Of a stretch of 34,081 nucleotides of DNA, positions 24,024-31,928 are shown one piece after another (the first letter of the stretch is position 1; each line of letters starts with the position of its first letter). The position numbers and the translations under genes were made by a program. The notes below the pieces were generated by a model. The model made no database searches and was not told the DNA's origin. It was given only the letters and a program-made list of their open reading frames with translations. Origin of the DNA: Gammaproteobacteria bacterium (GTDB taxonomy: Bacteria > Pseudomonadota > Gammaproteobacteria > Thiohalomonadales > Thiohalomonadaceae); assembly GCA_023228645.1 (NCBI GenBank), contig JALOAT010000044.1, positions 1-34,081 on the forward strand. The letters are read 5' to 3'.

Positions 24024-25265
24024 TTGGCAAAGCGGCGCGTTGTCATCACGGGCTTGGGAATGGTGTCCCCGGTGGGCCTGAGCGTGAAGGAATCCTGGGA
24101 AAACATCCTGGCGGGTAAAAGCGGCATCGCGCCCATCACGCACTTTGATGTCTCCGCTTTTTCGACGCGGTTTGGTGGCTCCGTGAAAGGCTTCGATCCT
24201 GCGAAGTACTTTCCGCCCAAAGACGTCAAGAAAATGGATCCCTTCATCCACTACGGGATCGCCGCCGCCAAGGAGGCCATCGAAGATGCAGGCCTGGCGG
24301 TTACGGAAGAAAACGCCGAGCGCATCGGCGTGGCCATCGGTTCCGGTATCGGCGGTCTGCCCGGCATCGAGAAGGGCCATGAATCCTTCATGGAAGGCGG
24401 TCCGCGTAAGATCTCGCCCTTCTTCGTGCCCAGCAACATCATCAACATGATCTCAGGCAACCTGTCGATCATGTACGGCATGAAGGGCCCGAACATCGCT
24501 ATCGTCACCGCCTGTGCCACGGGCACCCATTCCATCGGCGACGCTGCACGCATGATCGCCTACGGCGATGCGGACGTGATGATCGCCGGTGGCGCCGAAA
24601 TGGCCACCTCGCCCTGCGGCCTGGGTGGTTTCGGTTCGGCGCGCGCCTTGTCCACCCGCAACGACGACCCGGAAAAGGCCAGCCGCCCGTGGGACAAGGA
24701 CCGCGACGGCTTCGTGCTGTCCGACGGCGCCGGTGTGGTGGTGCTGGAAGAATACGAGTTCGCCAAGAAGCGCGGTGCACGCATCTACGCGGAGCTGGTG
24801 GGCTACGGCATGAGCGGCGACGCCTATCACATGACCCTGCCGTCCGAAGGCGGCGAGGGTGCGAGCCGCTGCATGCGCAATGCCCTGCGTGACGCTGGCA
24901 TCGACCCGGTGCAGGTGCAATACATCAACGCACACGGCACGTCCACGCCTGCCGGCGACAAGGGCGAGACCGACGCGGTGAAGCGCACCTTCGGTGATGC
25001 GGCCTATCAGGTGGCCATGAGCTCCACCAAGTCCATGACCGGACACTTGCTGGGTGCCGCCGGCGGCGTGGAAGCGGTGTTCAGCGTGCTGGCCATCCGC
25101 GACCAGGTGGCCCCGCCGACCATCAACCTCGACAACCCGTCGGAAGGCTGTGATCTCGACTATGTGCCGCACACGGCACGTGAGATGAAGATCGACCACG
25201 CCATGTCGAACTCCTTCGGCTTCGGCGGCACCAACGGCACGCTGATTTTCAGCAAGCTGCGGTGA
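24024..25265 (+). CDS. fabF: 3-oxoacyl-[ACP] synthase II FabF
   Basis: FabF elongates acyl-ACP chains, including the C16 to C18 unsaturated step. The product from TTG 24024 has 413 residues and begins AKRRVVITGLGMVSPVGL after the initiator; the nucleophile is Cys164 in TACATGTHS, and the two histidines are in NAHGTSTPAGD and GHLLGAAGG. FGFGGTNGTLIF is the usual end. The TTG start fits GAGGAG 6 bases upstream and the family length; a longer frame from 23973 runs back into the acpP terminator. The next gene starts 13 bases after the stop, inside a hairpin. Confidence 0.97.
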   Translation: MAKRRVVITGLGMVSPVGLSVKESWENILAGKSGIAPITHFDVSAFSTRFGGSVKGFDPAKYFPPKDVKKMDPFIHYGIAAAKEAIEDAGLAVTEENAERIGVAIGSGIGGLPGIEKGHESFMEGGPRKISPFFVPSNIINMISGNLSIMYGMKGPNIAIVTACATGTHSIGDAARMIAYGDADVMIAGGAEMATSPCGLGGFGSARALSTRNDDPEKASRPWDKDRDGFVLSDGAGVVVLEEYEFAKKRGARIYAELVGYGMSGDAYHMTLPSEGGEGASRCMRNALRDAGIDPVQVQYINAHGTSTPAGDKGETDAVKRTFGDAAYQVAMSSTKSMTGHLLGAAGGVEAVFSVLAIRDQVAPPTINLDNPSEGCDLDYVPHTAREMKIDHAMSNSFGFGGTNGTLIFSKLR

Positions 25266-25270
25266 AACCA

Positions 25271-25300
25271 AGGCGGCCGTGACTGAAGTCACGGCCGCTT
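25271..25300 (+). terminator. Stem-loop after fabF overlapping the pabC start
   Basis: AGGCGGCCGTGACT and AGTCACGGCCGCTT form a 14-bp stem with one G-U pair and a two-base loop (GA). It starts 6 bases beyond the fabF stop but lacks a real T run (CTTCCTC). The possible GTG start of pabC at 25279 lies inside the left arm. It may be a weak terminator or a translation control element. Confidence 0.6.
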
Positions 25301-26145
25301 CCTCCCGCGCCCCGGCGCCTTCCCTCGTGTATCTCGTCAACGGCCTGCCAAGCAACGTTATCCCGGTCACCGACCGAGGGTTTCAGTACGCCGATGGCTT
25401 GTTTGAAACCATCGCCGTCGCGGACGGCGAACCGCTGCTCTTTGACCGCCACCTCGAACGCCTGGCGCGGGGTTGTGCCAAGCTTGGCATCACCATGCCG
25501 GCGCGCGAGCTATTCGAGGCCGAGGCCGGCCGGTTGTGCGGTGGGCGCGAGCGACAGGTCCTGAAAATCACCCTCACCCGTGGTTCGGGGGGGCGGGGCT
25601 ACCGCCCTGACGGTGCGGGCCCGCCGACGCGCGTGCTGGCGGCCTTGCCGTGGCCGGATTATCCGGAGATGCACCGCACCCAAGGCACAACGCTACGGTT
25701 GTGCCGCACACGGCTCGGCAGCAACCCGGACTTGGCGGGACTCAAGCACCTTGCCCGGCTCGAACAGGTGCTGGCGCGCGGGGAGTGGACCGATGATGCG
25801 GTGCAGGAAGGCCTGATGCTGGACGAAGAATCCCAGGTGATCGAAGGCACCATGAGCAATGTTTTCCTGATCAGGGGCGAAGCGCTGGTCACCCCGCGCC
25901 TCGACCGTTGCGGGGTCGCCGGCGTGATGCGGGAGGCGGTGATCGCCTGTGCCGAGCGCATGGGCGTGCGCTGTGATGAACGGCCCGTGGCCCTGGACGA
26001 GCTGTGCTCTGCCGATGGGCTGTTCGTTACCAACAGCCTCATCGGCCTGTGGCCGGTCCGTCGCTTCGAGCAGCACAGCTACGCCATTCCGCCACTGATC
26101 CCCGCATTGCTGGCGCGGCTGCGGGAGGCGCATGCATGCGTGTGA
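25279..26145 (+). CDS. pabC: Aminodeoxychorismate lyase PabC
   Basis: PabC is a PLP enzyme that splits 4-amino-4-deoxychorismate into p-aminobenzoate and pyruvate for folate synthesis. The protein has the class IV aminotransferase motifs VTDRGFQYADGLFETI, LKHLARLEQVLAR with the likely PLP lysine, and EGTMSNVFLIR. From GTG 25279 it has 288 residues, with about 16 extra N-terminal residues compared with the family; GTG 25327 gives the usual start VYLVNGLP, so the true start is uncertain, and the first GTG is within a strong hairpin. The order fabF-pabC-mltG is conserved. Its end overlaps mltG by 10 bases. Confidence 0.92.
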   Translation: MTEVTAASSRAPAPSLVYLVNGLPSNVIPVTDRGFQYADGLFETIAVADGEPLLFDRHLERLARGCAKLGITMPARELFEAEAGRLCGGRERQVLKITLTRGSGGRGYRPDGAGPPTRVLAALPWPDYPEMHRTQGTTLRLCRTRLGSNPDLAGLKHLARLEQVLARGEWTDDAVQEGLMLDEESQVIEGTMSNVFLIRGEALVTPRLDRCGVAGVMREAVIACAERMGVRCDERPVALDELCSADGLFVTNSLIGLWPVRRFEQHSYAIPPLIPALLARLREAHACV

Positions 26146-27170
26146 TCCTGTTCAAGCTGCTCGGTGCCTCGCTCCTGGCGGGCAGCCTGGTGGCGGGCTG
26201 GTTCTGGCTCGATTACCGCAATTTCGCCACCACGCCCATGGAGCTGCCCGAGGACGGCCTCGAATACGTGGTGGAGCCGGGCAAGGGGCTGGCGGTCATC
26301 GGCCGTGACCTGGAAGGGCGGGGCCTGCTCGCATCCAGCCGCTACCTGATCTGGATGGGGCGCATCACCGGCAGCACCGCCCGTATCAAGGCCGGCACCT
26401 ATCAGCTGACGCCGGGGACCACGCCCGAAGGCCTGCTGAAACAACTGGTGGAGGGCAAGGTCGCCCAGTTTCCGCTGACCCTCGTGGAGGGCTGGAGCTT
26501 CCGGCAGGTGCTCGATGCCCTCGCCCGCCACCCGCGCCTGAAGCAGACCCTTACCGGGCTCAGCGATGCGGAGATCATGTCGCGGCTCGGCTATCCCGGC
26601 GTGCACCCCGAGGGCCGGTTTTACCCGGACACCTACCGTTTTCCCCAGGGCTTCACCGACGTGGCCTTCCTCCAGCGCGCCTACCGGGCCATGGAGGAGC
26701 GGCTCGCCTACGAATGGGAGCGTCGTGAGGAAGGATTGCCCTACCGCAGCGCCTATGAAGGCCTGATCATGGCCTCCATCGTGGAGAAGGAGACGGGGCT
26801 GGCCAGCGAGCGCCCGGCCATTGCCGGCGTGTTCGTGCGTCGGCTGCAAAAGCGCATGCGCCTGCAAACCGATCCCACCGTCATCTACGGCCTGGGACTG
26901 GATTTCGACGGCAACCTGCGCCGACGCGACCTGGAAAACCACACCCCCTACAACACCTACCGCATCCGTGGCCTGCCGCCGACCCCCATCGCCATGCCCG
27001 GCGGCGAGGCCCTCCATGCCGCCTTCCATCCCGCCCCCGGCAACGAACTCTACTTCGTCGCCCGCGGTGACGGCAGCCATCACTTCTCCGCCACCCTCGA
27101 GGAGCACAATGCGGCGGTGGTGAAGTACCAGCTCAAGGGCAGGCGCAAGGTGTTTTCGAGCAGTAAATGA
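26136..27170 (+). CDS. mltG: Endolytic murein transglycosylase MltG (YceG)
   Basis: MltG cuts nascent peptidoglycan strands and ends their elongation; it sits in the inner membrane facing the periplasm. The 344-residue product has an N-terminal membrane helix (about 4-24), a LysM-like region and the YceG domain with the catalytic Glu217 in MASIVEKETG; LQTDPTVIYGLG and YNTYRIRGLPPTPI are further family motifs. GGGAGG lies 8 bases before ATG 26136. In E. coli tmk and holB follow; here the gene is last and is followed by a minisatellite. Confidence 0.96.
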   Translation: MRVILFKLLGASLLAGSLVAGWFWLDYRNFATTPMELPEDGLEYVVEPGKGLAVIGRDLEGRGLLASSRYLIWMGRITGSTARIKAGTYQLTPGTTPEGLLKQLVEGKVAQFPLTLVEGWSFRQVLDALARHPRLKQTLTGLSDAEIMSRLGYPGVHPEGRFYPDTYRFPQGFTDVAFLQRAYRAMEERLAYEWERREEGLPYRSAYEGLIMASIVEKETGLASERPAIAGVFVRRLQKRMRLQTDPTVIYGLGLDFDGNLRRRDLENHTPYNTYRIRGLPPTPIAMPGGEALHAAFHPAPGNELYFVARGDGSHHFSATLEEHNAAVVKYQLKGRRKVFSSSK

Positions 27171-27271
27171 CCTGCGGGGGTCTCTGGAGGCGATGGGCCC
27201 TGTAAGCCACGCCGACTGCTAAGAAAAAAGGCTCCTGCGCAGAACTCGTGGGTGCAGAGAAGGGTTTCTCT

Positions 27272-27436
27272 CGACGGCTTGTTCCCGACGCCGTCTACCG
27301 ACCACGTCCATGTGGTCGTCGACGGCTTGTTCCCGACGCCGTCTACCGACCACGTCCATGTGGTCGTCGACGGCTTGTTCCCGACGCCGTCTACCGACCA
27401 CGTCCATGTGGTCGTCGACGGCTTGTTCCCGACGCC
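27272..27436. repeat. 48-bp tandem repeat (minisatellite), 3 full units and a partial fourth
   Basis: The unit begins CGACGGCTTGTTCCCGACGC and ends ACGTCCATGTGGTCGT. It occurs at 27272-27319, 27320-27367 and 27368-27415 without visible change, and its first 21 bases recur at 27416-27436. Each unit contains two inverted repeats, GACGGC/GCCGTC and CGACCAC/GTGGTCG. It lies in the 340-base gap between the convergent genes mltG and yccA, 20 bases before a terminator. All frames are open because 48 is a multiple of three, but no ribosome site or protein family supports coding. Confidence 0.95.
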
Positions 27437-27456
27437 ACCAATCGCCGGCGGCCAGA

Positions 27457-27491
27457 AAAAGAACACCCGGCGCTTGGCCGGGTGTTCTTTT
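27457..27491. terminator. Bidirectional terminator between mltG and yccA
   Basis: AAAAGAACACCCGG (27457-27470) and CCGGGTGTTCTTTT (27478-27491) form a perfect 14-bp stem around CGCTTGG. T runs exist on both strands, so it serves both convergent genes. It is 19 bases beyond the yccA-like stop. Confidence 0.9.
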
Positions 27492-27510
27492 CCCTGGCGG
27501 TATCCCGCGC

Positions 27511-28191
27511 TTACTCGTCGCCGCTGAATGCGCCGATGAGGTGCAGCAGGCTGGTGAACAGGTTGTAGATGCTCACGTAAAGGCCGACGGTGGCGAGGAT
27601 GTAGTTGGTCTCGCCGCCGTTCACCATGAGGCTGGTCTGGTAGAGGATGAAGCCGGCCATTAATACCGCGAACATGGCGGAGACCGCCAGGGCCAGGCCA
27701 GGAAGGGGATAGCCGAACAGGGCGGCGCCCAGGGCCACCAGGCCGGCGATAAAGGCAACCCAGATGCCGGCCACCAGGAACCCGCCCATGAAGCTGAAGT
27801 CCTTGCGGGTGGTCAGCGCATAGGCGGACAGGCCCAGGAATACCATACCCGTAAGGCCCAGGGCGGACATGACGATTTCCGCACCGTTGGGCAGGCCCAG
27901 GTAGGCGTTGAGCACAGGGCCGAGGCCGAAGCCGAGCAGGCCGGTGATGCCGAACACCACGCCAAGACCGGCGGCCGAGTTGGCGGTGCGCGGCAGCACG
28001 AACCAAAGCAGCACGATGGCACCCACGGAGCACAGCAGGCTGGCGCCTACCGGCAACCGGATGGCCATGGAAACGCCGGCCATGAGCGCGCTGAACAACA
28101 GCGTCATGGACAGGAGCGTGTAGGTGTTGCGGATGAGCCTGTTGGCGGCGATCGCGGTATCCGTGCGAATGGCCACAGTGTTCGGATTCAT
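27511..28191 (-). CDS. yccA: Bax1-I family (YccA-like) inner-membrane protein
   Basis: The 226-residue protein has about seven membrane helices, for example LLSMTLLFSALMAGVSMAI, AGLGVVFGITGLLGFGLGPV and AVSAMFAVLMAGFILYQTS. The C-terminal signature SLMVNGGETNYILATVGLYV then SIYNLFTSLLHLIG is that of the Bax inhibitor-1/YccA family. E. coli YccA binds the FtsH protease and protects SecY when the translocon jams. It is next to tRNA-Ser(UGA), as in E. coli, which supports YccA rather than YbhL. The ATG is preceded by AGGTTAATGC, with GGAGG a little further upstream. Confidence 0.92.
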   Translation of the reverse strand: MNPNTVAIRTDTAIAANRLIRNTYTLLSMTLLFSALMAGVSMAIRLPVGASLLCSVGAIVLLWFVLPRTANSAAGLGVVFGITGLLGFGLGPVLNAYLGLPNGAEIVMSALGLTGMVFLGLSAYALTTRKDFSFMGGFLVAGIWVAFIAGLVALGAALFGYPLPGLALAVSAMFAVLMAGFILYQTSLMVNGGETNYILATVGLYVSIYNLFTSLLHLIGAFSGDE

Positions 28192-28328
28192 GCATTAACC
28201 TCCGGTCTTTTTTACGGCGTGCGGTCCAAAAATATAGGCGGAGCCGCGGATATCAAGCAACCAGGCCGTGAAGGTACCATTAACACTGGCGCAAGGCACG
28301 CGAGCTTCGGTATTCTTGCGCCCGCCGG

Positions 28329-28416
28329 GGAGAGGTGGCTGAGCGGTCGAAAGCGGCGGTCTTGAAAACCGTTGATGGGCAACCATCCGGGGGTTCGAAT
28401 CCCTCCCTCTCCGCCA
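28329..28416 (+). tRNA. serT: tRNA-Ser (anticodon UGA)
   Basis: The gene folds with acceptor GGAGAGG/CCTCTCC, D-arm GGCTGAGCGGTCGAAAGC, anticodon loop CTTGAAA giving TGA, a long variable arm (class II) and T-arm GGGGGTTCGAATCCCTC. The discriminator is G and CCA is encoded (28414-28416). Serine class II tRNAs with GGTCTTGAAAACC are well conserved. Confidence 0.97.
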
Positions 28417-28500
28417 AATTCCGACATTTCCGCGTGGTTTTCGTGCGCACCGGGCGCGGATGCCCTGTCCGACTCGTTGGAAAAACCTTTGCTTTCCCTG

Positions 28501-28527
28501 AAAAGGATTACGTGACGTAATCCTTTT
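28501..28527 (+). terminator. Palindromic hairpin downstream of tRNA-Ser
   Basis: AAAAGGATTACGT and ACGTAATCCTTTT are perfect 13-bp arms around a single G, with TTTT as the start of a T tract. The distance of 85 bases from the tRNA fits a terminator for the tRNA transcript; an operator for the regulator gene downstream is the alternative. Confidence 0.65.
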
Positions 28528-28772
28528 CCTTCACCGCACTACATTTTCCTACGAGCCGGTGTTAAGGTACGCGCGGCTTTGTGATCGAACACGACGATTT
28601 ATCGTGCGCCGCTCAACCCTGACCTGTTCCGGGGCGGGGACGATCCCATCCGCCTGACCAGGCGTGGAAGGACGTCTCCTCGGGAGTGAGGGGGGTAAAC
28701 ATCACCCGTGTGCTTTGTGCACGCCTTGAATACTCACACGTGGTGCGCGCGCACTTGTCAGGAGTCCGCCTC
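28528..28772. other. Leader region of the gacA-like gene
   Basis: No gene is visible between the hairpin and the regulator start. The stretch is GC-rich with GGA-containing segments (CGTGGAAGGACGTCTCCTCG, GGGAGTGAGGGGGG) and must hold the promoter, but I cannot assign clear -35/-10 boxes. A GTG at 28686 would extend the regulator by 29 residues unlike any receiver protein. Confidence 0.4.
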
Positions 28773-29411
28773 ATGATCACTGTCCTTCTGGTGGATGATC
28801 ACGCCTTGGTACGCTCGGGCATTCGAGCCGTCCTTAGCCAAGGCAATGGGATTCGGGTTATCGCAGAGGCCGAGGACGGGGAATCGGCCATCGACCTGGT
28901 GCGGCAGAATCCGCCCGATGTGGTGCTGATGGACGTGAACATGCCGGGCATCGGCGGCATGGAGGCGACGCGCCGCATCGTGCGCCTCAATCCCAAGGTG
29001 AAGGTGATCATCCTCACCGTGCACAACGAAGAGCCGTATCCCACCCGCCTTTTCAAGGCCGGTGCGGCCGGCTACCTCACCAAGGGCTGCAGCGTCGAGG
29101 AGATGGTCCAGGCCATACGGCAGGTACACGCGGGCGGGCACTTCGTGAGCAACGCCATTGCCCAGTCGGTGGCCTTGTCCATGCTGCCGGGGCACGAATC
29201 GCCCCTCGAACGCTTGTCCCAGCGGGAGATGCAGGTGTTCATGATGCTCATGCGCGGCGACCGGCCGCAGCAGATCTCGGACACGCTGCACCTCAGCCCC
29301 AAGACCGTCAGCACCTACCGCACCCGCCTGTTCAGCAAGCTGGGCGTCAAGAGCGACGCGGACCTCGCGCGACTCGCCATGCGCTACGGCCTGCTGGAAG
29401 ACGCCAAATGA
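28773..29411 (+). CDS. gacA: GacA/UvrY-type response regulator (NarL family)
   Basis: The 212-residue protein has a receiver domain starting MITVLLVDDHALVRSGI, with phosphoacceptor Asp54 in LMDVNMPG, the Thr in ILTVHNE and the Lys in YLTKG. The C-terminal LuxR-type helix-turn-helix is LSQREMQVFMMLMRGDRPQQ through VSTYRTRLFSKLGV. GacA/UvrY is phosphorylated by GacS/BarA and drives small RNAs that titrate CsrA/RsmA. Its place upstream of uvrC is the hallmark of this orthologue. ATG 28773 has CAGGAG about 9 bases upstream. The stop overlaps the next ATG by four bases. Confidence 0.93.
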   Translation: MITVLLVDDHALVRSGIRAVLSQGNGIRVIAEAEDGESAIDLVRQNPPDVVLMDVNMPGIGGMEATRRIVRLNPKVKVIILTVHNEEPYPTRLFKAGAAGYLTKGCSVEEMVQAIRQVHAGGHFVSNAIAQSVALSMLPGHESPLERLSQREMQVFMMLMRGDRPQQISDTLHLSPKTVSTYRTRLFSKLGVKSDADLARLAMRYGLLEDAK

Positions 29412-30076
29412 CCTGCAAGACCCCTGCGGCGCCCAAGGCGCCGGCGCTGCACTTCGATCCGGCGTGCCGCGCCTGCCCGCGTCTTGCCACCTTTTTGCGT
29501 AACGTACGCAAGGAATACCCCGCCTACCACGCTGCCCCGGTGGCCCCCTTCGGGCCCGACGACGCCCGCCTGATCATTGTCGGGCTGGCGCCCGGCATGC
29601 ACGGGGCCAATGCCACGGGCCGGCCGTTCACCGGTGACTACGCAGGTATTCTCCTGTACGAGACCCTGCACCGTTTCGGCTTCAGCAACCAACCTACGGC
29701 GACGCACCGCGGCGACGGCCTGGAACTGCGTAACTGCCGCATCACCAACGCCGTGAAATGCCTGCCGCCAGAAAACAAGCCCATCGGCGCGGAGGTCGGC
29801 AACTGCAACCGCTTCCTCGCTGTCGAACTGAAACGGATGCCTGCGGATGGCGTGATTCTCGCCCTCGGCAGCGTGGCCCATCGCGCCGTGTTGAAGGCGC
29901 TCGGCCTGCGCGCGAGCGCCTGCAAGTTCGCCCACGGTGCCCGCCACGCCTTGCCGGATGGGCGCCGGCTGGTGGATTCCTACCACTGCAGCCGCTACAA
30001 CACCCAGACGCGCCGGCTCACCGAGGCCATGTTCCACGCCGTTTTTGCCGAACTACGCGCATTGCTCGATCGCTGA
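29408..30076 (+). CDS. Uracil-DNA glycosylase family 5 (UdgB-like, Fe-S)
   Basis: The 222-residue protein has cysteines C20-x2-C23 (CRACPRL) and C118 and C133 (NAVKCLPP and VGNCNRF), the ligand set of the 4Fe-4S cluster of family 4/5 glycosylases. The catalytic-site loop GLAPGMHGANATGRPFTGDY is the family 5 form, and SYHCSRYNTQTRRL is the second active-site loop. Family 5 enzymes remove uracil, hypoxanthine and other deaminated bases. It lies between gacA (ATGA overlap) and uvrC (one base gap), so it is co-expressed with excision repair. E. coli has no gene here. Confidence 0.9.
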   Translation: MTCKTPAAPKAPALHFDPACRACPRLATFLRNVRKEYPAYHAAPVAPFGPDDARLIIVGLAPGMHGANATGRPFTGDYAGILLYETLHRFGFSNQPTATHRGDGLELRNCRITNAVKCLPPENKPIGAEVGNCNRFLAVELKRMPADGVILALGSVAHRAVLKALGLRASACKFAHGARHALPDGRRLVDSYHCSRYNTQTRRLTEAMFHAVFAELRALLDR

Positions 30077-30077
30077 G

Positions 30078-31928
30078 ATGACGGACGTCACCCCTGAATT
30101 CGACGTCGAAAACTTCCTCAAGAACCTGACCACCCGCCCCGGTGTGTACCGGATGTTCGATGCGTCGGGCACGGTGATCTACGTCGGTAAGGCGCGCAAC
30201 CTCAAGAACCGCGTCTCCAGCTATTTCCGCCGCGGCGACGTGACGCCCAAGACCCGCGCACTGGTGGCGCAGATCCGGCACATCGAGATCACCGTCACCC
30301 ACACCGAAAACGAGGCGCTGCTGCTGGAGCAGAACCTCATCAAGCAGCTCAAGCCGCGCTACAACGTCCTGCTGCGCGACGACAAGAGTTACCCCTACAT
30401 CCTGCTCTCCGAAGATGCCTACCCACGGCTGGGCTATCACCGCGGCAAGCGGCGCGACAAGGCCCGCTACTTCGGGCCCTACCCGAGCGCCGTTTCGGCG
30501 CGGGAATCGCTGAACCTGTTGCAAAAGCTGTTCCGGGTCCGTCAGTGCGAAGACACCTATTTCAAGAATCGCACGCGGCCCTGCCTGCAATACCAAATCA
30601 AGCGTTGCAGCGGCCCGTGCGTGGGGCTCGTGTCGCCGGAACGCTATGCGGAAGCCGTGCGCCACAGCGTGATGACCCTGGAGGGACGTAGCAACCAGGT
30701 GGTGGACGAACTCATCCGCGCCATGGACGAGGCGGCAGGGCGGCTCGACTTCGAGCAGGCGGCGCTGTATCGCGACCAGATCGCCGCCCTGCGGCGCGTG
30801 CAGGAACGCCAATACGTGAGCGGCGAGGGCGGTGACGCGGACGTGATTGCGGCGGTGAGCCGCAATGGCGTGGGCTGCGTGCAGGTGTTCTTCATCCGGG
30901 GCGGACAGAATTTCGGCAACAAGACCTTCTTCCCGAAGAACACCGGCGAGGCGGACGACGCGGAGATCCTCGAGGCCTTCCTCGCCCAGTATTACCTCGC
31001 CTCCGAAGAACGCCCGCTGCCGCGCGAACTCATCGTCAACAAGGATCTGGAAGACATCGGCCTCCTCGAGGAAGTGCTGACCGCCCGTGCCGGCCACAAG
31101 GTGAGCATCACCGGGCGCGTGCGCGGCGATCGTGCGCGCTGGCAGCGCATGGCCCAGACCAACGCCGAGACCGCGCTGGCGGCGCACCTGGCGAGCAAGG
31201 CCAGCATGATGATGCGCTTCGAGGCCTTGCAGGAGGCCCTCGACCTGGACGAACTGCCCAAGCGCCTGGAGTGCTTCGACATCAGCCACACCATGGGCGA
31301 GGCGACCGTCGCCTCCTGCGTGGTGTTCGACACCAACGGGCCGCTCAAGTCCGACTACCGCCGCTTCAACATCGAGGGCATCGCCGCGGGCGACGACTAC
31401 GCGGCCATGCACCAGGCCCTGGAGCGGCGCTACAAGCGCCTGAAGGAGGGCGAGGGCGCCTATCCCGACGTATTGTTCATCGATGGCGGCAAGGGGCAGG
31501 TGGCGCAGGCACGGGACGTATTGAGCGCGCTCGGTGTGGTGGGCGTCACAGTCGTCGGTGTGGCCAAAGGCCCATCGCGCAAACCCGGGCTTGAGCAGCT
31601 AATCTTGTCCGACCATAATGCGCCCATCTCGCTGCCGCCGGATTCGTCGGCCTTGCATCTGATCCAGCAGATCCGGGACGAGGCCCATCGCTTCGCCATC
31701 GCAGGACATCGGCAGCGGCGTGCCAAGGCGCGTACCAAGTCCGTTCTCGAAGACATCCCGGGGCTGGGCACAAAGCGACGCCAATTGCTGCTGCGGCAAT
31801 TCGGCGGATTGCAGGAGGTGGCGCGTGCCGGCGTGGAGGACTTGGCCAAGGTGCCCGGCATCAGCACGTCCCTTGCGCAGAAGATCTACGACGCTTTCCA
31901 TTCCGACGGGACTGATCGATGCCGTTGA
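30078..31928 (+). CDS. uvrC: UvrABC system protein C (excinuclease subunit)
   Basis: UvrC makes both cuts beside a lesion bound by UvrB. The 616-residue protein has the GIY-YIG nuclease near residues 20-60 (PGVYRMFDASGTVIYVGKAR), a UVR domain around 205-240 (VVDELIRAMDEAAGRLDFEQ), the RNase H-like second nuclease with ECFDISHTMGEATVASCVVF, and C-terminal helix-hairpin-helix motifs (EDIPGLGTKRRQLLLRQFGG and KVPGIS). ATG 30078 follows the glycosylase stop by one base; a longer frame upstream overlaps that gene and is not family-like. The end overlaps pgsA by 10 bases. Confidence 0.98.
   Translation: MTDVTPEFDVENFLKNLTTRPGVYRMFDASGTVIYVGKARNLKNRVSSYFRRGDVTPKTRALVAQIRHIEITVTHTENEALLLEQNLIKQLKPRYNVLLRDDKSYPYILLSEDAYPRLGYHRGKRRDKARYFGPYPSAVSARESLNLLQKLFRVRQCEDTYFKNRTRPCLQYQIKRCSGPCVGLVSPERYAEAVRHSVMTLEGRSNQVVDELIRAMDEAAGRLDFEQAALYRDQIAALRRVQERQYVSGEGGDADVIAAVSRNGVGCVQVFFIRGGQNFGNKTFFPKNTGEADDAEILEAFLAQYYLASEERPLPRELIVNKDLEDIGLLEEVLTARAGHKVSITGRVRGDRARWQRMAQTNAETALAAHLASKASMMMRFEALQEALDLDELPKRLECFDISHTMGEATVASCVVFDTNGPLKSDYRRFNIEGIAAGDDYAAMHQALERRYKRLKEGEGAYPDVLFIDGGKGQVAQARDVLSALGVVGVTVVGVAKGPSRKPGLEQLILSDHNAPISLPPDSSALHLIQQIRDEAHRFAIAGHRQRRAKARTKSVLEDIPGLGTKRRQLLLRQFGGLQEVARAGVEDLAKVPGISTSLAQKIYDAFHSDGTDRCR

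Noticed and set aside
27272..27436. Possible CRISPR array
   Set aside because: The units are directly joined with no unique spacers, the period is 48 with identical sequence throughout, and no cas genes are near.
27080..28195. Minus-strand frame of 371 codons running through the 48-bp repeats
   Set aside because: It is an alternate frame of the yccA-like gene that continues through the terminator and the minisatellite. The repeats are open in every frame because 48 is divisible by 3.
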